Assembly: GCF_019320115.1 (NCBI RefSeq)
Contig: NC_089591.1
Coordinates: 60,005,702-60,069,701, forward strand
Reading direction: 5' to 3'
Length of the DNA: 64,000 bases
From: Miscanthus floridulus
Lineage: Eukaryota > Streptophyta > Magnoliopsida > Poales > Poaceae
This document shows positions 23,285 through 34,799 of this stretch, piece by piece; positions within the stretch are counted from its first letter, which is position 1; each line of letters opens with the position of its first letter. Position numbers and translations under genes: made by a program. The notes below the pieces were generated by a model, which worked only from the letters and a program-made list of their open reading frames with translations, was not told where the DNA came from and made no database searches.

Positions 23285-23421
23285 AGCCTATTCAGTTAGC
23301 TGTTTCGTATCGTTGCTGGTTCGTGAAAAAAATACTACTGACTAATTTGTGTGAGAGAAAAATACTATTCCAACTAAAAATTTACAATCGTTTCCGACGA
23401 GCCAGTTCAAACGAACAGGCT
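23285..23421. mobile_element. MITE with ends AGCCTRTTCR...CGAACAGGCT
   Basis: 137 bp. The right end CGAACAGGCT is the inverted copy of AGCCTATTCA-like left sequence. The interior carries TGTGAGAGAAAAATACTATT, which also occurs in the copies at 41206 and 48067. Probably a hAT- or Harbinger-type MITE; no coding capacity. Confidence 0.65.
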
Positions 23422-23961
23422 GACAAGCCACAAAGGCGGTATCGATGGGGAATCGGTTGCGGGCGTGCGGCAGTCCAATCGCGCGTCGAAACGTGGCGCC
23501 ACTTGCGCCGGACGATGGTAGCCACCGTCCTACATTAAGCTTGCTGCTTGCGTGTTGATTACCCAGTTGGGACGAAAGACATGCATGTTTGACTAATTAA
23601 AAGTAAGTGCTTAGCCCAGATATTGATCTGTCAAAATCTAACTCTACTTGTGCGCGATGACAAAGGGTGCAGATAGACATGCATGCATATATGGCTATCG
23701 TCATATTTGCGAGGAAAGTACGTACGGCACGCCACCAATCGCAGGTTCCAATCTATCTATGTGTGCAGTTGTGGCACTGGCACGTACACGTACACATTTG
23801 AAGTGTTCAAACGTCTAGCTCCGTGCCATTGGTGCTTTGCTTACCAATGTCCCTCATTCCCTCAAGTAGTAAAATGTTAAAAATGGTTAATACAAGGAAA
23901 CATAGAGAGCACCACGCGCGGTACTTGGTTAGATCTGCGTCCAACAAAAATGTTAATGGCT

Positions 23962-24039
23962 CTGTTCGCTTGGTTGATAAGTCATGGCTGAAAGTACTGT
24001 TGACTCAGAAAAAGTACGACTTATAAGCTAAGCGAACAG
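23962..24039. mobile_element. Short MITE of the CTGTTCGCTTGG family
   Basis: The left end CTGTTCGCTTGGTTGATAAG is matched by an inverted CTTATAAGCTAAGCGAACAG at the right end. 78 bp, the shortest of four related copies in the window. Confidence 0.65.
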
Positions 24040-24059
24040 AATAAATATAATAATGGTGC

Positions 24060-24152
24060 TTTTTTTAATAATGGAACAAGGTTCCAGCCTATATCGTCCA
24101 GAGATGGTACACAGGTGATAGTCACGGTACAAACCAACGCCAAAAGGCTTAC
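24060..24152 (-). pseudogene. 3' end of a LINE remnant, cut by the Tat element
   Basis: On the minus strand this finishes with CTTGTTCCATTATTAAAAAAA, a short A tail after a LINE-like 3' UTR. The upstream part of the same remnant lies at 39833-40310; the Tat element with its CTTAC duplication sits between them. Removing the insertion makes the two parts continuous. Confidence 0.6.
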
Positions 24153-24625
24153 TGTCGACAGAATATCGTCGGCAGTCCACCGAGGGGTATCCCGCGATGG
24201 TAGATTGATCGGCAGAGGAGCGTGTAATCAAGAACAAGAAGACAACAGAGACACACGAGTTATACAGGTTTAGGCCGTCAGTATGACGTAATACCTTACT
24301 CATGTGGTCTGTTGGTTTGTATTAGCTATCGTATGATTTGCCGTGAATTCGTAGGGGGTCCCTGCCCGCCTTATATAGTCTGGGGGGCAAGGTTACAAGT
24401 CGGTTAGATCTGAGAGATAACCGGAAAGTAATAACAGATTACAAGAAATATGGGATCGTACGTATCCTATCAGATCTCGTAACATCTTCAGGATATCTTC
24501 TCCGTGCCTTGCGGGGGTCGCCGAGCAGAACCGTACCCCGCAAGGCTCCTTCTTGCGGGCTAGGCCGCCCCTGGAGGCATAGCCCATGTGACCTGCCGTG
24601 GGTATCCGGGGTCGTACCCCCCACA
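24153..24625 (-). repeat. 3' LTR of the Tat element
   Basis: 473 bp, TG...CA, direct copy of 39360-39832 with 11 differences. A TATA box (TATATAAG on the minus strand, about 24370-24377) marks the promoter. The purine-rich stretch just outside, GCGCTCGGGGACTAGC read on the minus strand (24626-24641), is in the place of the polypurine tract. Confidence 0.95.
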
Positions 24626-24939
24626 GCTAGTCCCCGAGCGCCTTGTACCCGTTGTGCAACGTCGTCTTGAGACTTTCCGAGCAGGTGCGAACCAAAACCG
24701 AGCTGTCCAAATCGTGGTCCGACCACCATAAGGAGTCGCCGAGCAGTTGTGAGCAGTTGCCGAGCAGCGTACAACATCACCGAGCAGTGTGTTCTAAGCA
24801 CGGCTTGTCATAAGGGTGTAAGGAGCTCAAGTCCAAAATTAAAAATTCCTGCATGGTAAAGGGAAGTGTGCCCACTTAGAATCCGAAAACGAAGGTAAAG
24901 ATACCTGGTTTTATCTTTTAGAGGCTCGGAGTCTTTCAG

Positions 24940-25215
24940 AAAAACAAACACATTCACCGCAAGGTGAAGTATGCCCACTTAGTCCCCGAGCCTGACGGTA
25001 GGTGACGTAGTCACGTGGTGCTAGGCTCAGAAATTAGCAAACCGTCCGAGCAGGCAGCCAGTCCCCGAGCGTAGCCTCGAGACAAAAAACAAACACATTC
25101 ACCGCAAGGTGAGGTGTGCCCACTTAGTCCCCAAGCCTGACAGTAGGTGACGTAGTCATGTGGTGCCAGGCTCAGAAATTAGTAAATCGTCCGAGCAGGT
25201 AGCTAGTCCCCGTGT
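24940..25215. repeat. 145-bp tandem duplication in the 3' non-coding part of the Tat element
   Basis: The block ACAAACACATTCACCGCAAG through GTCCGAGCAGG.AGC.AGTCCCC occurs twice with period 145 (CATTCACCGC at 24951 and 25096) and few differences. Confidence 0.85.
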
Positions 25216-25609
25216 TTCTGGCGTAGATATCGGATAAATCAAACCGCGGCAAGAAATTTGGAGTAATGGCTGTACAGTATCAGTTACTAAGCCTCATTAA
25301 AATGCGAAGAATTCGGAGAATAAGTGGCGGCGATAAATGAGCGGCGTGGGCTACTGTGACGCGATAGCCCAAGTTGCGGCCCATTAAACCATTTTGGAGG
25401 AGTCGAAGTAGCGCTGATCGCGGGAACGGTTTCCCAAAAACCCTCAGAGTCAAGGGAGAGTGGGGAAAGTGCTTTATAACCGCGCCGCCACACACATCGC
25501 CTCCTACCTCTGTCAAGCCACCCTGCTTCCTGCCTTCGCAATCCCTGTGCTTCACATTCCGCACCAATCGCGAGCATTCGCCTCCAACCCTAGGACTAAT
25601 CCATAGGAA

Positions 25610-28600
25610 ATGGCACCGAAAAGAGGAGCCGCAAAGCCGAAGAAAGTGGCCACCGGAGCCAGCCGCGACGAGGAGTGGGTGCCGTCGAAGACGGCGGCGG
25701 CGGATCTCGATAAGATGGTGGCGGCGGGCGTTCTCCCAGACCATCTCACTGCTGGTTGGCGGACAGCTAGTGGTGAGCCCTTCCTGACACCACATACTAA
25801 TGAGGCTGTAGTATTTGAGGATTATTTCTGACGAGGATTAGGGTTTCCTGTCCACCCCTTTCTGAGGGATCTTATGGAGTTTTGGGCGATTAGCCTCTGT
25901 AATCTGCACCCCAACACTATTCTGCATGTTGCTATCTTTATCCATTTCTGTGAGGCGTTTCTCGGTGTTCTTCCGCACTTCAACCTCTTCAGGCACATGT
26001 TATGTCTGAAGAAGAAGGGGGGTAGCGGTTCCAAGGTGGTCGGCGGTGTTTACCTGCAACTCAGGGATGGGATGGCTAGCGAATATATCAGCGTTCCACA
26101 AAATACCTCCCTCAAAGGTTGGAATGCCAGATGGTTCTATATCAAACAAAGTCACCCAATGATTCGATGCGATGTCCACCACATCCCGGTTAATCATATT
26201 AACTGGTCGGAGAGACCCAACAATGTTGAGATGGAGCAGGTAATGGAACTGCTGGACTTGATTAAGGGCGTTGAGCTTCGAGGTGAACTAGTGGCGGCTA
26301 GCTTTATAGTGTGGCACCTTCAGCCCTACAAAGAGAGGGCCCACTCGGCATTTGACTATAAAGGTGACAACGACGGTACCCGGGAAAACATAGACCGTCT
26401 GATGAAGAAGGAAGTGATAGACCATGCCATGGATCTATTTACTTCAAATGTCTCATTCAGCTGGCCAAAAGGAACGAAGGCTTTCAACTGCACCAATCCA
26501 CCTCCTCAGGTAACCATTTCGCTTTGCGTCTATCAGGCATTAATTGCCGAGCATAGGACTGACTTACTTATGAAAAGATCCATTCGCAGGATAGGGCAAT
26601 ATACTTTTCAGACGTGCCGAGAGCTGATTGGCCGAAAGGAGTAGATCCTCGGCAGCAATGCAGCCCGAAGAGGATGAGCCGAGCTCCTCGTCGGATAGTC
26701 CATCCCCAGTGTCAGAGAAGGTCCACGGGAAAAGATCGGCAGTAGACGAGCCGGTCCAAAAAAGGAGAAAAACCGCTAGCTCTCATGCACACAAACCATG
26801 TGGCATCTCTCTTGGAGAGGACCGAGCAGTTCGGCCACGACGAACGGCTGTGCTGAGTGGTCGGACGATGTCGAGGACCAGTCAGCGCTTCCGCCGAGCA
26901 CGACGGAGGCATCGGCGGATGCTGACGCTCCCAAGCATCGATCATGGGAAAGTTATGGTCGGGCAACGGTGGACGTCCTGGTGATGCAAACTACCAAAGT
27001 CCCCGAACAACGCATAGAAGGGGGTGCCCTCGGGCACCAAGAAGAGCGGCAGCCCACTGCAGAGGCGTAGGAGTCCTCCCATAAAGCCGACCAAGTAGCC
27101 GCGCCTAGGGGGGTCAGGCAGGCATCGCCGATTCAAGAAAATCAATCGGAAGACCAAACCGTAAGTATATTTGCCTTGGAGTAATAATATTGTTCCTTGA
27201 TTTCTCCTTGTTACTGAGAAGCCGAGAGGCCTGTGACCTCAGAAGAAAAAACAACGACTGCTCCCGTCCGGGAGTCCCCTAGTGCTCAACGAACAGAGGA
27301 CGGGCCAGCCACCGCTCCTAGCAGACCTGGCGATGGTGAATCATTGGCACACACGACCGGTGCGTCGGCGACCGCAACCTCGGCTATGACTGAAAAAGCC
27401 GTTACCTTGGAAGTGGAAACTGCGGCTGTTGTTTATGCGCCGGAGGTTACAGATGCGACTCTGTCAATGGCTAAGGAGCAAACGTCGTCACCCGCAGGGA
27501 TGCCAGGAGTGGTCGGAGCGGCGGTCCGACCACGGAGCCCCCTGGTGGTGACTCAAGCGACGGCAGAGGAGGATGAGGTCGTGGAGATCGAGCGTGCCAC
27601 ACCTGAGCCCCAGTCCGTCTGGATTCTCCAAAAACACGGGGAAGAGGTGGTAGTTGTCGAGGAAGAAAACACCACCAGGGAGATAAAGAGGTTGAAATCC
27701 GTCGTCGCTGGAGTTATGACTCAAATCAAGGTGAGTGCCGCGCCAATAACACCGATATATGTTGTCGGAAGATCAAGGTTTATCTCTTTCATTGTTTATC
27801 CGCAGGGGATAGCTCAGACAGCCAATCAACGACACCAACTGATAAAGAGGATGGAGCCCCTCATCGAGGAAAATAAGATACTCCGGGAGGCTTTAAGTCT
27901 TTCGGAGAAAAGTATTCAGAGGGCCCAGCGCGAGCGGGACCTTGCGGAGTCGAACTCGCGGGACCTTGAACATCAGAATGGGGTTCTATCCGAGCGACTA
28001 ACGGCTTCGTCCGAGCAGCTGAAGAAGACATCCGAGGAGCTAGCGATTGTATCCGAGGAACTTAAGAAAATGTCCGAGCAGTTGAGCAAGAAAAACGGAG
28101 AACTCGATAGTAAAACTAAGCAGCTCGACCGGAAGTGCCAGCAGTTGGAGGATGTATCCAAGCTGAAATCCGGTATTCTTTTTCACATAATGTGCTTTGC
28201 AGTAAGTGGCCGTATATTTTTCCGTTTCTTATCTTTTGTGCTTGCAGAGCAAGATGCAGAACTCAACCAGCTTCGCCAGACCATCGAACAAATCCGACAA
28301 GAGAAAACGAAGGAGTCGGAGCGAGTCAACAAACTATCCGAAGAATTGAAAGGTAGGTTTCCCCTAATCGGAAGTGACGTCGTAATACTTTTTTGCCGTG
28401 ACGAACCATTGTAATTCTTACAGATTATCGACATAAAACCAAGGCACAGTTCGATGTGCTGGTGCAGGAAGCCATAGTCCAGAAGGACAACTTCAACACT
28501 ATAACTGCCGCAATAAAACCAGTGCTCGACTGCGTCGACATTGAACCGGCGCCCCGTCCTGATGGTAGGCAGCAAGGACCAGACACCATCGTTTAGAGAT

Positions 28601-28848
28601 GCAAGGCAGCGTGGGAGAACTTCAAAAACTTCAACCGCGACGCCGTTTTGACCGCCGCTACTCATGCCCTTGTAGTGGTTCGGTCCCATTATCCGTCCGT
28701 CGACATCCAGTCGATAGGTGGTGGGTTCACCGATGGGCTGAGCGACACGCAAACCCAGCAGCTAGAGGATGACGTTGAGGATGTGGCGAAAGTGCTTGTC
28801 GGCGATATAGACCTGTTTGGCGAAACAGAAACTGTTGGCGAAGCTTAA
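25610..28848 (+). pseudogene. Antisense gene of the Tat element (putative gypsy-type transposon / Transposase_28 domain), with introns
   Basis: This gene lies opposite to gag-pol. Exon 1 starts at ATG 25610; after a Lys/Arg-rich start it encodes the putative gypsy-type transposon domain (for example GFPVHPFLRDLMEFW, LKGWNARWFYIKQ). A donor CAG|GTAACC lies at 26510. A middle part is acidic and Ser-rich. A long coiled coil follows (27840-28350), then a C-terminal domain ending at 28848. Introns with clean signals are 27731-27805, 28173-28247 and 28353-28423 (GTGAGT, GTATTC, GTAGGT donors; CCGCAG, TTGCAG, TTACAG acceptors); one more donor lies at 27161. Breaks: stop TGA at 25829-25831, stop TAG at 28594-28596, and at least one frameshift between 26640 and 27160. 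Additional antisense genes are known in the Tat lineage (maize Grande); their role is unknown. Confidence 0.8.
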
Positions 28849-29536
28849 CGAACTGCTCGGATATTACCGCCTGTAATACTTGATTTATCTAGCTATGAAG
28901 AATCTTCGTATTATCAACCCGATGCAGTTATGCGTAATATAAGCTGTGTTCGATCAGTTAGTTTTCACTAAACTTGATGCCTTAGTTAGGTCGTGATCCG
29001 TAACACATAACGCGGAGCCCATGCGTATGTTGGAGAAACAGGCGTTGTCATAAGACCGTGGCCTACTGCCCAACATGTAGAGCACCGAGCTCATAGTACG
29101 TTTGGTGGGATGTTAGAGCCTTGGTGTCCTCCGGAGTTACTATTGCAAAAAAATGTGCTGCCCAGCAGCCAACTTGAGTAACGTGGCGAGAGAAATGGCT
29201 AAAGCGGCGTCCAAGTGTTTAGTTCATGCCTGAAATCTAGGCCTTGACTAGCCCATAGTCCATAACGTCGAGCGCAGAGGCGCTGACACGTGTAGGACGA
29301 ACAGGCATGGCCAAGGAACCATAGCTGACCAACCGTAACGTAGAGGGTGGAGCCCCTAAGCGCGTGTAGGATGTAGTCAGAGACTGGGTCGTTTCCATAG
29401 AAAATAGAAGGAAAAAGGTGTGTTGCTTGACGATCGGTGGGCTATGTTGCGAAAATTGGAACGCAAGACCGTCGTTGTTTTTGTAGAAAACCTATGCGAC
29501 CCAGAGGAAGCATAGTAGGCGATTTTTGGAAAAATT
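28849..29536. other. Non-coding 3' region of the Tat element
   Basis: No recognisable domain. Scattered short similarities around the words GTAACGTAGAG and GAGCCCATGCG suggest degenerate repeats. Confidence 0.4.
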
Positions 29537-30010
29537 GTGTTCGGTGATTGAGAGTTAACGTGTTCGGTGAATTGGAGAGGTCGTGTTCGGCGATCGGGAG
29601 TTAACATGTTCGGTGAATTGGAGAGATCGTGTTCGGCGATCGGGAGTTAACGTGTTCGGCGATTTGGAGAGGTCGTGTTCGGCGATCGGGAGTTAACGTG
29701 TTCGGCAAATTGGAGAGATCGTGTTCGGCGATCGGGAGTTAACGTGTTCGGCGATCGGGAGTTAACGTGTTTGGCGATTTGGAGAGGTCATGTTCGGCGA
29801 TCGGGAGTTAACGTGTTCGGCGAATTGGAGAGATCGTGTTCGGCGATCGGGAGTTAACGTGTTCGGCGATCGGGAGTTAACGTGTTCGGCGATTTGGAGA
29901 GGTCGTGTTCGGCGATCGGGAGTTAACGTGTTCGGCGAATTGGAGAGATCGTGTTCGGCGATTTGGAGTTACCGTGCTCGGCGATTTGAAGAAATCATAC
30001 TCGGCGCTTT
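29537..30010. repeat. 23-bp minisatellite in the Tat element
   Basis: About 20 tandem units of 23 bp built from two alternating types, GTGTTCGGCGATCGGGAGTT(AAC) and GTGTTCGGCGAATTGGAGAG(RTC), so a 46-bp higher-order period is visible. The array lies between the end of pol and the antisense gene. Plus-strand reading gives a repetitive frame (CSANWRDRVRRSGVNVFGD-like), which I regard as non-coding. Confidence 0.93.
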
Positions 30011-30162
30011 GGGCGTACTTGTCGAGCATATTGGAGGCCATCGCGGAGTGGCTTATATCCTGCTAACGGTAAGTGAAGCTTATGATGAAGGAAAAATGTA
30101 GAGAAATTATGGAGACCAGAACTTTATTAATATTAAAGTAAAGAATACATATCTATGTTATT

Positions 30163-30507
30163 TCAGGGGTAGAAACATATAAGGTGCTCTATGTGCCAGG
30201 AGTTGGGAACATCGAGTCCATCTAAGTCGCATAAGCGATAAGACCCTGGTCGAGTAACACCTTTTACGATGTAAGGACCCGCCCATGGTGAAGACAGCTT
30301 GTGAAGTCCCTTCGGTTTTTTGTTTCTGAACGTAGATGAGGTTCGCCGATTCGCGAGACGAACGACCTTTGACAGTTACGGGTTGTATAACCTTCGGCAG
30401 ACCTTCCGAGGTACCTTGATGATGTGCGAACGCAAGTACTCAGATGTTCTTCCTTGGCCCTGATCAATGTCTTCTTGCCGAACAGCTAGGTGGACTTGGG
30501 TCTTCAT
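30163..30507 (-). pseudogene. C-terminal part of the Tat integrase
   Basis: On the minus strand this carries the end of the integrase: KTEGTSQAVFTMGGSLH-like sequence followed by the motif leading to APYMFLPL/CFYP and a stop at 30163-30165. It belongs with 33322-34130; the solo LTR at 30508 separates them. A stop (RRH*) and frame changes are present. Confidence 0.7.
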
Positions 30508-33321
30508 TGGTAACACCTAAATTGCAACATTTTAAAATAGTGAATAGATTTAATTATGCATTTTGTGAGCATTTATTTAGAAAAATCATTTTGACTAAAC
30601 TAAATTCAAAATATAAATCAACCATTGTGCGTACATGCCACTGCATACTATTATGAATTGCTTGGTTTGAAGTCGGATTTTGAATTGAGTGAAGTTGCAT
30701 TTTGGAATTTGTTTTGAAGAAAAATCCGAAAAAGAAAAGAAAAACCTTCCTTTCCTTCTTTTCGGCCCAAAGGCCTGCAGCTGCCCGCGGCCCATGGGCT
30801 TTCCCGCGTGGCCCATTTCCCTCCTCTAGCCGCCTCTGCAGACCCCTTTTCCCCGCTCGCGGCCGGAAGGCCCCAGTATTCCTTCTTGCGCCGGCCCGCG
30901 TATTCATCGCTTGGCCGAAGCCTGGTGGAACCCCGGCCCAGTCACGGCACAGAGTAGCAGCCGCTCCCGCTGACCGCGCAAGCGTTTTCCCCACCGGCTG
31001 ACCAGCGAGGGGCACACTGGTCAGGCTCTTTTCCTCGCGGCGTAGCTGTGCCGGACCCATTCTCCGCCCAAAGCCGTCGTGTCCGGACACGGCCACGCCT
31101 CGGTGCCGTGATTCCCAGCCCATCCCGCGCCACTCATAAAATAGCGGTCGTGCCCTCCTCTTCCCAATCCATCTAGTATCCATTTCTTTGCCAAACCGCC
31201 ACAGCGAAGCTCCGATCTAGTGCCGCTCCGCCTTCGCTGTCAAATCGCGGCCGCGGACCGCTCAACTGCCCCTCGCTCTTGGCGCTCGGGTCCGGTGAGT
31301 TCGCCGTTCCATCCTCTCTCCCTCCGTCTTTTTCTTTCGACGTGGAGTGCGCTGCAAGCCATGTTCCGCGAGCTCCAGCATGCCGGCCATGGCGCTGCCG
31401 TGGTCAAGCCGCCGGCGTACTGTGCCGGCTGGGGTTTTTTTATTTATTTCCACTGGATCGATTCTCATCCGTCGGTTTCTAATCCGATGGCTCATAAAAG
31501 AAGATACCCCTTCGCTGCCTATCTTTCAAATACGCCCTTATAATTATTCCAGATTCAACCCGCGGTCCTTTGCGCGTTCCAAAGTTTACGTTTCTTTCTT
31601 TCGAAAGCGTATTTTCGTTCGGATGGGCTGAAATACGTTTTCAATTATTTACAGATTTGCCATTCAACTTGTTTTAGCCGTAAAATCTTCGTTTTAACTC
31701 CGATTAGACCCGTTCAAGTTGCGTTGGGTTCGTAATTAAGTAATCTACATGTTTACGCTACTGTAAAGTAGGTTTCCAACTTTTATAATGCGAGCTTAGA
31801 TCTAATCTATTATTTGTCTATAGGAAATCTTGTTTAAACCATAACTTTTCCGTTTTGGATCCGATTTTTATGATCTTCGCGTCTGCGTGTTCATAGCGAG
31901 ACGTAGATTCGTTTTCCAAACTTTTCATCTTGATTCTTTGCTGTTGGTGTACTGTTCTAATCTGTAGCCTTGTTTGCTTTGCATGATTGCTCCTGGATGC
32001 TTGTATGTTGCTGTGGTTATCGAGTATAGACGGTGAGCAGTTCTCGGAGGATCAAGGGTACGACTTTGATGAGCAGGACCAGTAGGTGTACATTGCTCAA
32101 GGCAAGTATAGCATGGTATCATCCTTGTTTCCTATTCACTTTAAATCATTAAATTCATATTGCATGTGTCTTCTTGTAAGGAATTTCCTAGAATTGGACT
32201 ATTGCCTTGACACCTATGGGTTATGCATATGGGTAGCTTTGCTAGAGCTTAGTTAAACCATGATCTTGTAACTTGACTAATGGTATATGCAATAAACATA
32301 AAATGTGACTTTTTAGCAACATGAAACAGGGGGCTGGAGTGTTTAGCTACTTTCTAAATGCTTCAGATTCCTCTCCCTAAGGACTTATCTGTAAGTGATC
32401 ATCCGGGACTTATAGTACAGCTATGAGAGCTACATGGCTCTGGCTTTAGCTTAGTATGAGGACCTTTTCTAGCTTGTTAGTTGTTACCTTTATTGGCGTA
32501 AGAATGGCTTGACAAATCGGGTATAGAGCGGCCTCTAGCCTTATGTGTATAGGCTGTGTGTCAATGTGCCATTAGGAAGGGGGGCTCTATATCTGTTTGC
32601 CGAGTAAATCTAATGGCCCTAACTTGTTAGACGAACCTTTGAAAGGCTTCATAGTGATCCCTGCCTGCTCACCTTGGGAGTGTTTTGGGAGTTATAAACC
32701 CGGGCATATGGGAATCACAACTCACAGTGAAAGTGTACAACCTCTACAGAGTGTAAAACTGGTATATCAGCCGTGCTCATGGTCACGAGCGGCCTTGGAA
32801 CATTTATGGAATAGATGATCACTAAGTAATATCTGTTTATGCTATTCATTACTCATGTTTACATTTGATCATGTGTTCTACTTTGGGGACTGAAACACTT
32901 TGATGCTACTCGTAAGCTAAAATTGTGACAACTAAAAGCTGACCGCTGTTGAGCCTGTGTCTAGCCTTTTGAGCCTCATGAACCCCGTGTTACACTTGTT
33001 GAGTACGACATGTACTTACGCTTGTTTATTTTCACTATTTGGATAAAAATCCCGGATGGGTAACAGATGACCCTGAGAATGATGATTTCCCTGAGGACTA
33101 CTAGACTTGTGGTCAACCAGTCGACGTCCCTGTGAATTGGAGCTTCCGCGATAGATCTTTTTATTATTTGTGCTATACTTATGTAATAACTCTGTCTTAT
33201 TCGTGATGTAATAAACATTGGAGATGATACTATTCATAATTTGTCGGCTTATGTGTGTGACTGATCTCTGGGCGCACATAAGGTTATGCACCCCATTTTA
33301 TCCTTAAAATTGGGTGGGACA
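30508..33321 (+). mobile_element. Solo LTR, 2814 bp, target duplication TTCAT, nested in Tat integrase
   Basis: It starts TGGTAACACCTAAATTGC and ends AAATTGGGTGGGACA, with the same 5 bp TTCAT at 30503-30507 and 33322-33326. No gag-pol sequence lies inside, so this is a solo LTR of a long-LTR Gypsy family. The fragment at 5829-6611 is a second member. A GC-rich stretch at 30770-31400 precedes an AT-rich remainder. The open frames in it show no domain. Confidence 0.92.
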
Positions 33322-34130
33322 TTCATCATAGTTTTCTACTCTGGGTGCTCAGAATGCAATATCCGCTGGAAGTATGGCCTCTGAGCCATAGACCATTAAA
33401 TATGGAGATACGCCGGTACTGCGACTAGCTTGAGTGCGCAGTCCCCAGACCACAGCTGGTAGTTCTTTGAGCCATTTGCCCGGGTGCTTTTCTTCTCTTT
33501 GATAGAGCCTTTTCTTGATGGCGTCGAGGATCATACCGTTAGCTCGCTCGACCTGACCGTTAGCTCTAGGATGAGCAATGGAAATGTATTTAACAGAGAT
33601 GCACCTATCCTCGCAGAAGTCCCAAAAATGATGGCCAGTAAAAGTTGTCCCGAGGTCGGTGATGATGCTGTTTGGGAGACCGAATCTATGTATGATGTCT
33701 TCAAAGAGCTCGATTGCTTTCTTAGCAGTAGCTGCAATGAGTGGTTTGTACTTGATCCACTTGGAGAACTTATCAATGGTGACGTACATGTACCGGAAAC
33801 CTCTTGGCACAGGTTTGAAAGGCCCGAATCATATCCAGTCCCTAGCATGCGAATGGCCAGGAAGCTAGAATGGTTTGTAATTCTTATGCCAGCACATGTA
33901 TTTGCTTGGCGAAAAATTGACATCCCTCACATCATCGAACGAGATCTTCTGCATCGGTAATGGCCGTGGGCCAGTAGAAACCTGCTCAGAAAGCTTTGCC
34001 GACCAGTGTTCTCGAAGCCGCATGATTGCCACAGGAGCCAAAGTGAATTTCAGATAGTAGCTTCACACCGTCGTCTTGGATGATGCACTTCTGCAGTATC
34101 CCTTTCTTGGCACTTTTCCTCATCAGACTA
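33322..34130 (-). pseudogene. Tat integrase, zinc-binding and catalytic core
   Basis: From the right: an HHCC-like region (LLSEIHFGSCGNHAASRTL, CEGCQFFAKQ), then the DDE core with VTIDKFSKW, IITDLGTTF and GQVERANGMI, which keep the three acidic residues, then YGSEAILPADIAF. Stops occur in the zinc-binding region (before CEGC, and in the next 60 codons) and right after ADIAF. Integrase would join element cDNA to the chromosome; this copy cannot be translated whole. Confidence 0.85.
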
Positions 34131-34741
34131 CCGTCCACCAACACATAGTGCTTACTTCGGCGAATTAGTCGTTCGGTTTCGATTTTGTCGGCGGGTACTT
34201 CGCTGTTGGAGAGGTATTTGATGAACTGTTCCCTCCAATCGGCGACCTGCGAAGGTATCATGAGTACCAACTGCTCGGCAGGGGGTACTTCTACAACTTC
34301 CTTGTCTTCCTTAATGGATGGTGTCAAGAGGTCCTGAACGAAGACCCCCAGTGGAGTCGTGGTGCGAGAAGATCCTATCTTCGATAGCTGGTTGGCTATT
34401 TGGTTTTGATCCTGTACCACGTGGTGGTACTCGATGCCATAGAACTTCCCTTCAAGCTTCCTGATTTTGGCGCAGTAAGCGTCCATCTTCTCACTGGAAC
34501 AGGACCAATCTTTATTGAGTTGATTGATAACCAGTGCGGAATCCCCGTATACCATAAGGCGTTTGACGCCGAGCTCGACGGCTATACGGAGGCCGTGGAG
34601 ACATGCTTCGTATTCCGCGGTGTTGTTGGAGACCGAGAAAAGTATGCGAAGAACGTATCGGAGTTTATCCTTTGTCGGTGTGATGAACAGAATGCCCGCA
34701 CCGACCCCATTAATATTAAGGGCACCGTCAAAGTACATCAC
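34131..34741 (-). pseudogene. Archaeal-type RNase H domain of the Tat element
   Basis: An open frame beginning YFDGALNINGVGAGI, with NTAEYEACLHGL and VYGDSALVINQ, matches the RNase H domain that Tat elements carry in addition to the usual one. The expected last acidic residue is Asn here (NQIANQLSKIG, where family members have Asp), so catalysis is doubtful. It lies between pol RNase H and integrase, the normal Tat order. Confidence 0.85.
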
Positions 34742-34799
34742 CCAGTGCTCGAGGCAAGTGGCGGCGATGGGTTCTTAGATTTTGGTCCACTCAGCAATG

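Noticed and set aside
29537..30010. CRISPR-like array
   Set aside because: Units are contiguous 23-bp repeats without unique spacers; this is a eukaryotic minisatellite in a retrotransposon.
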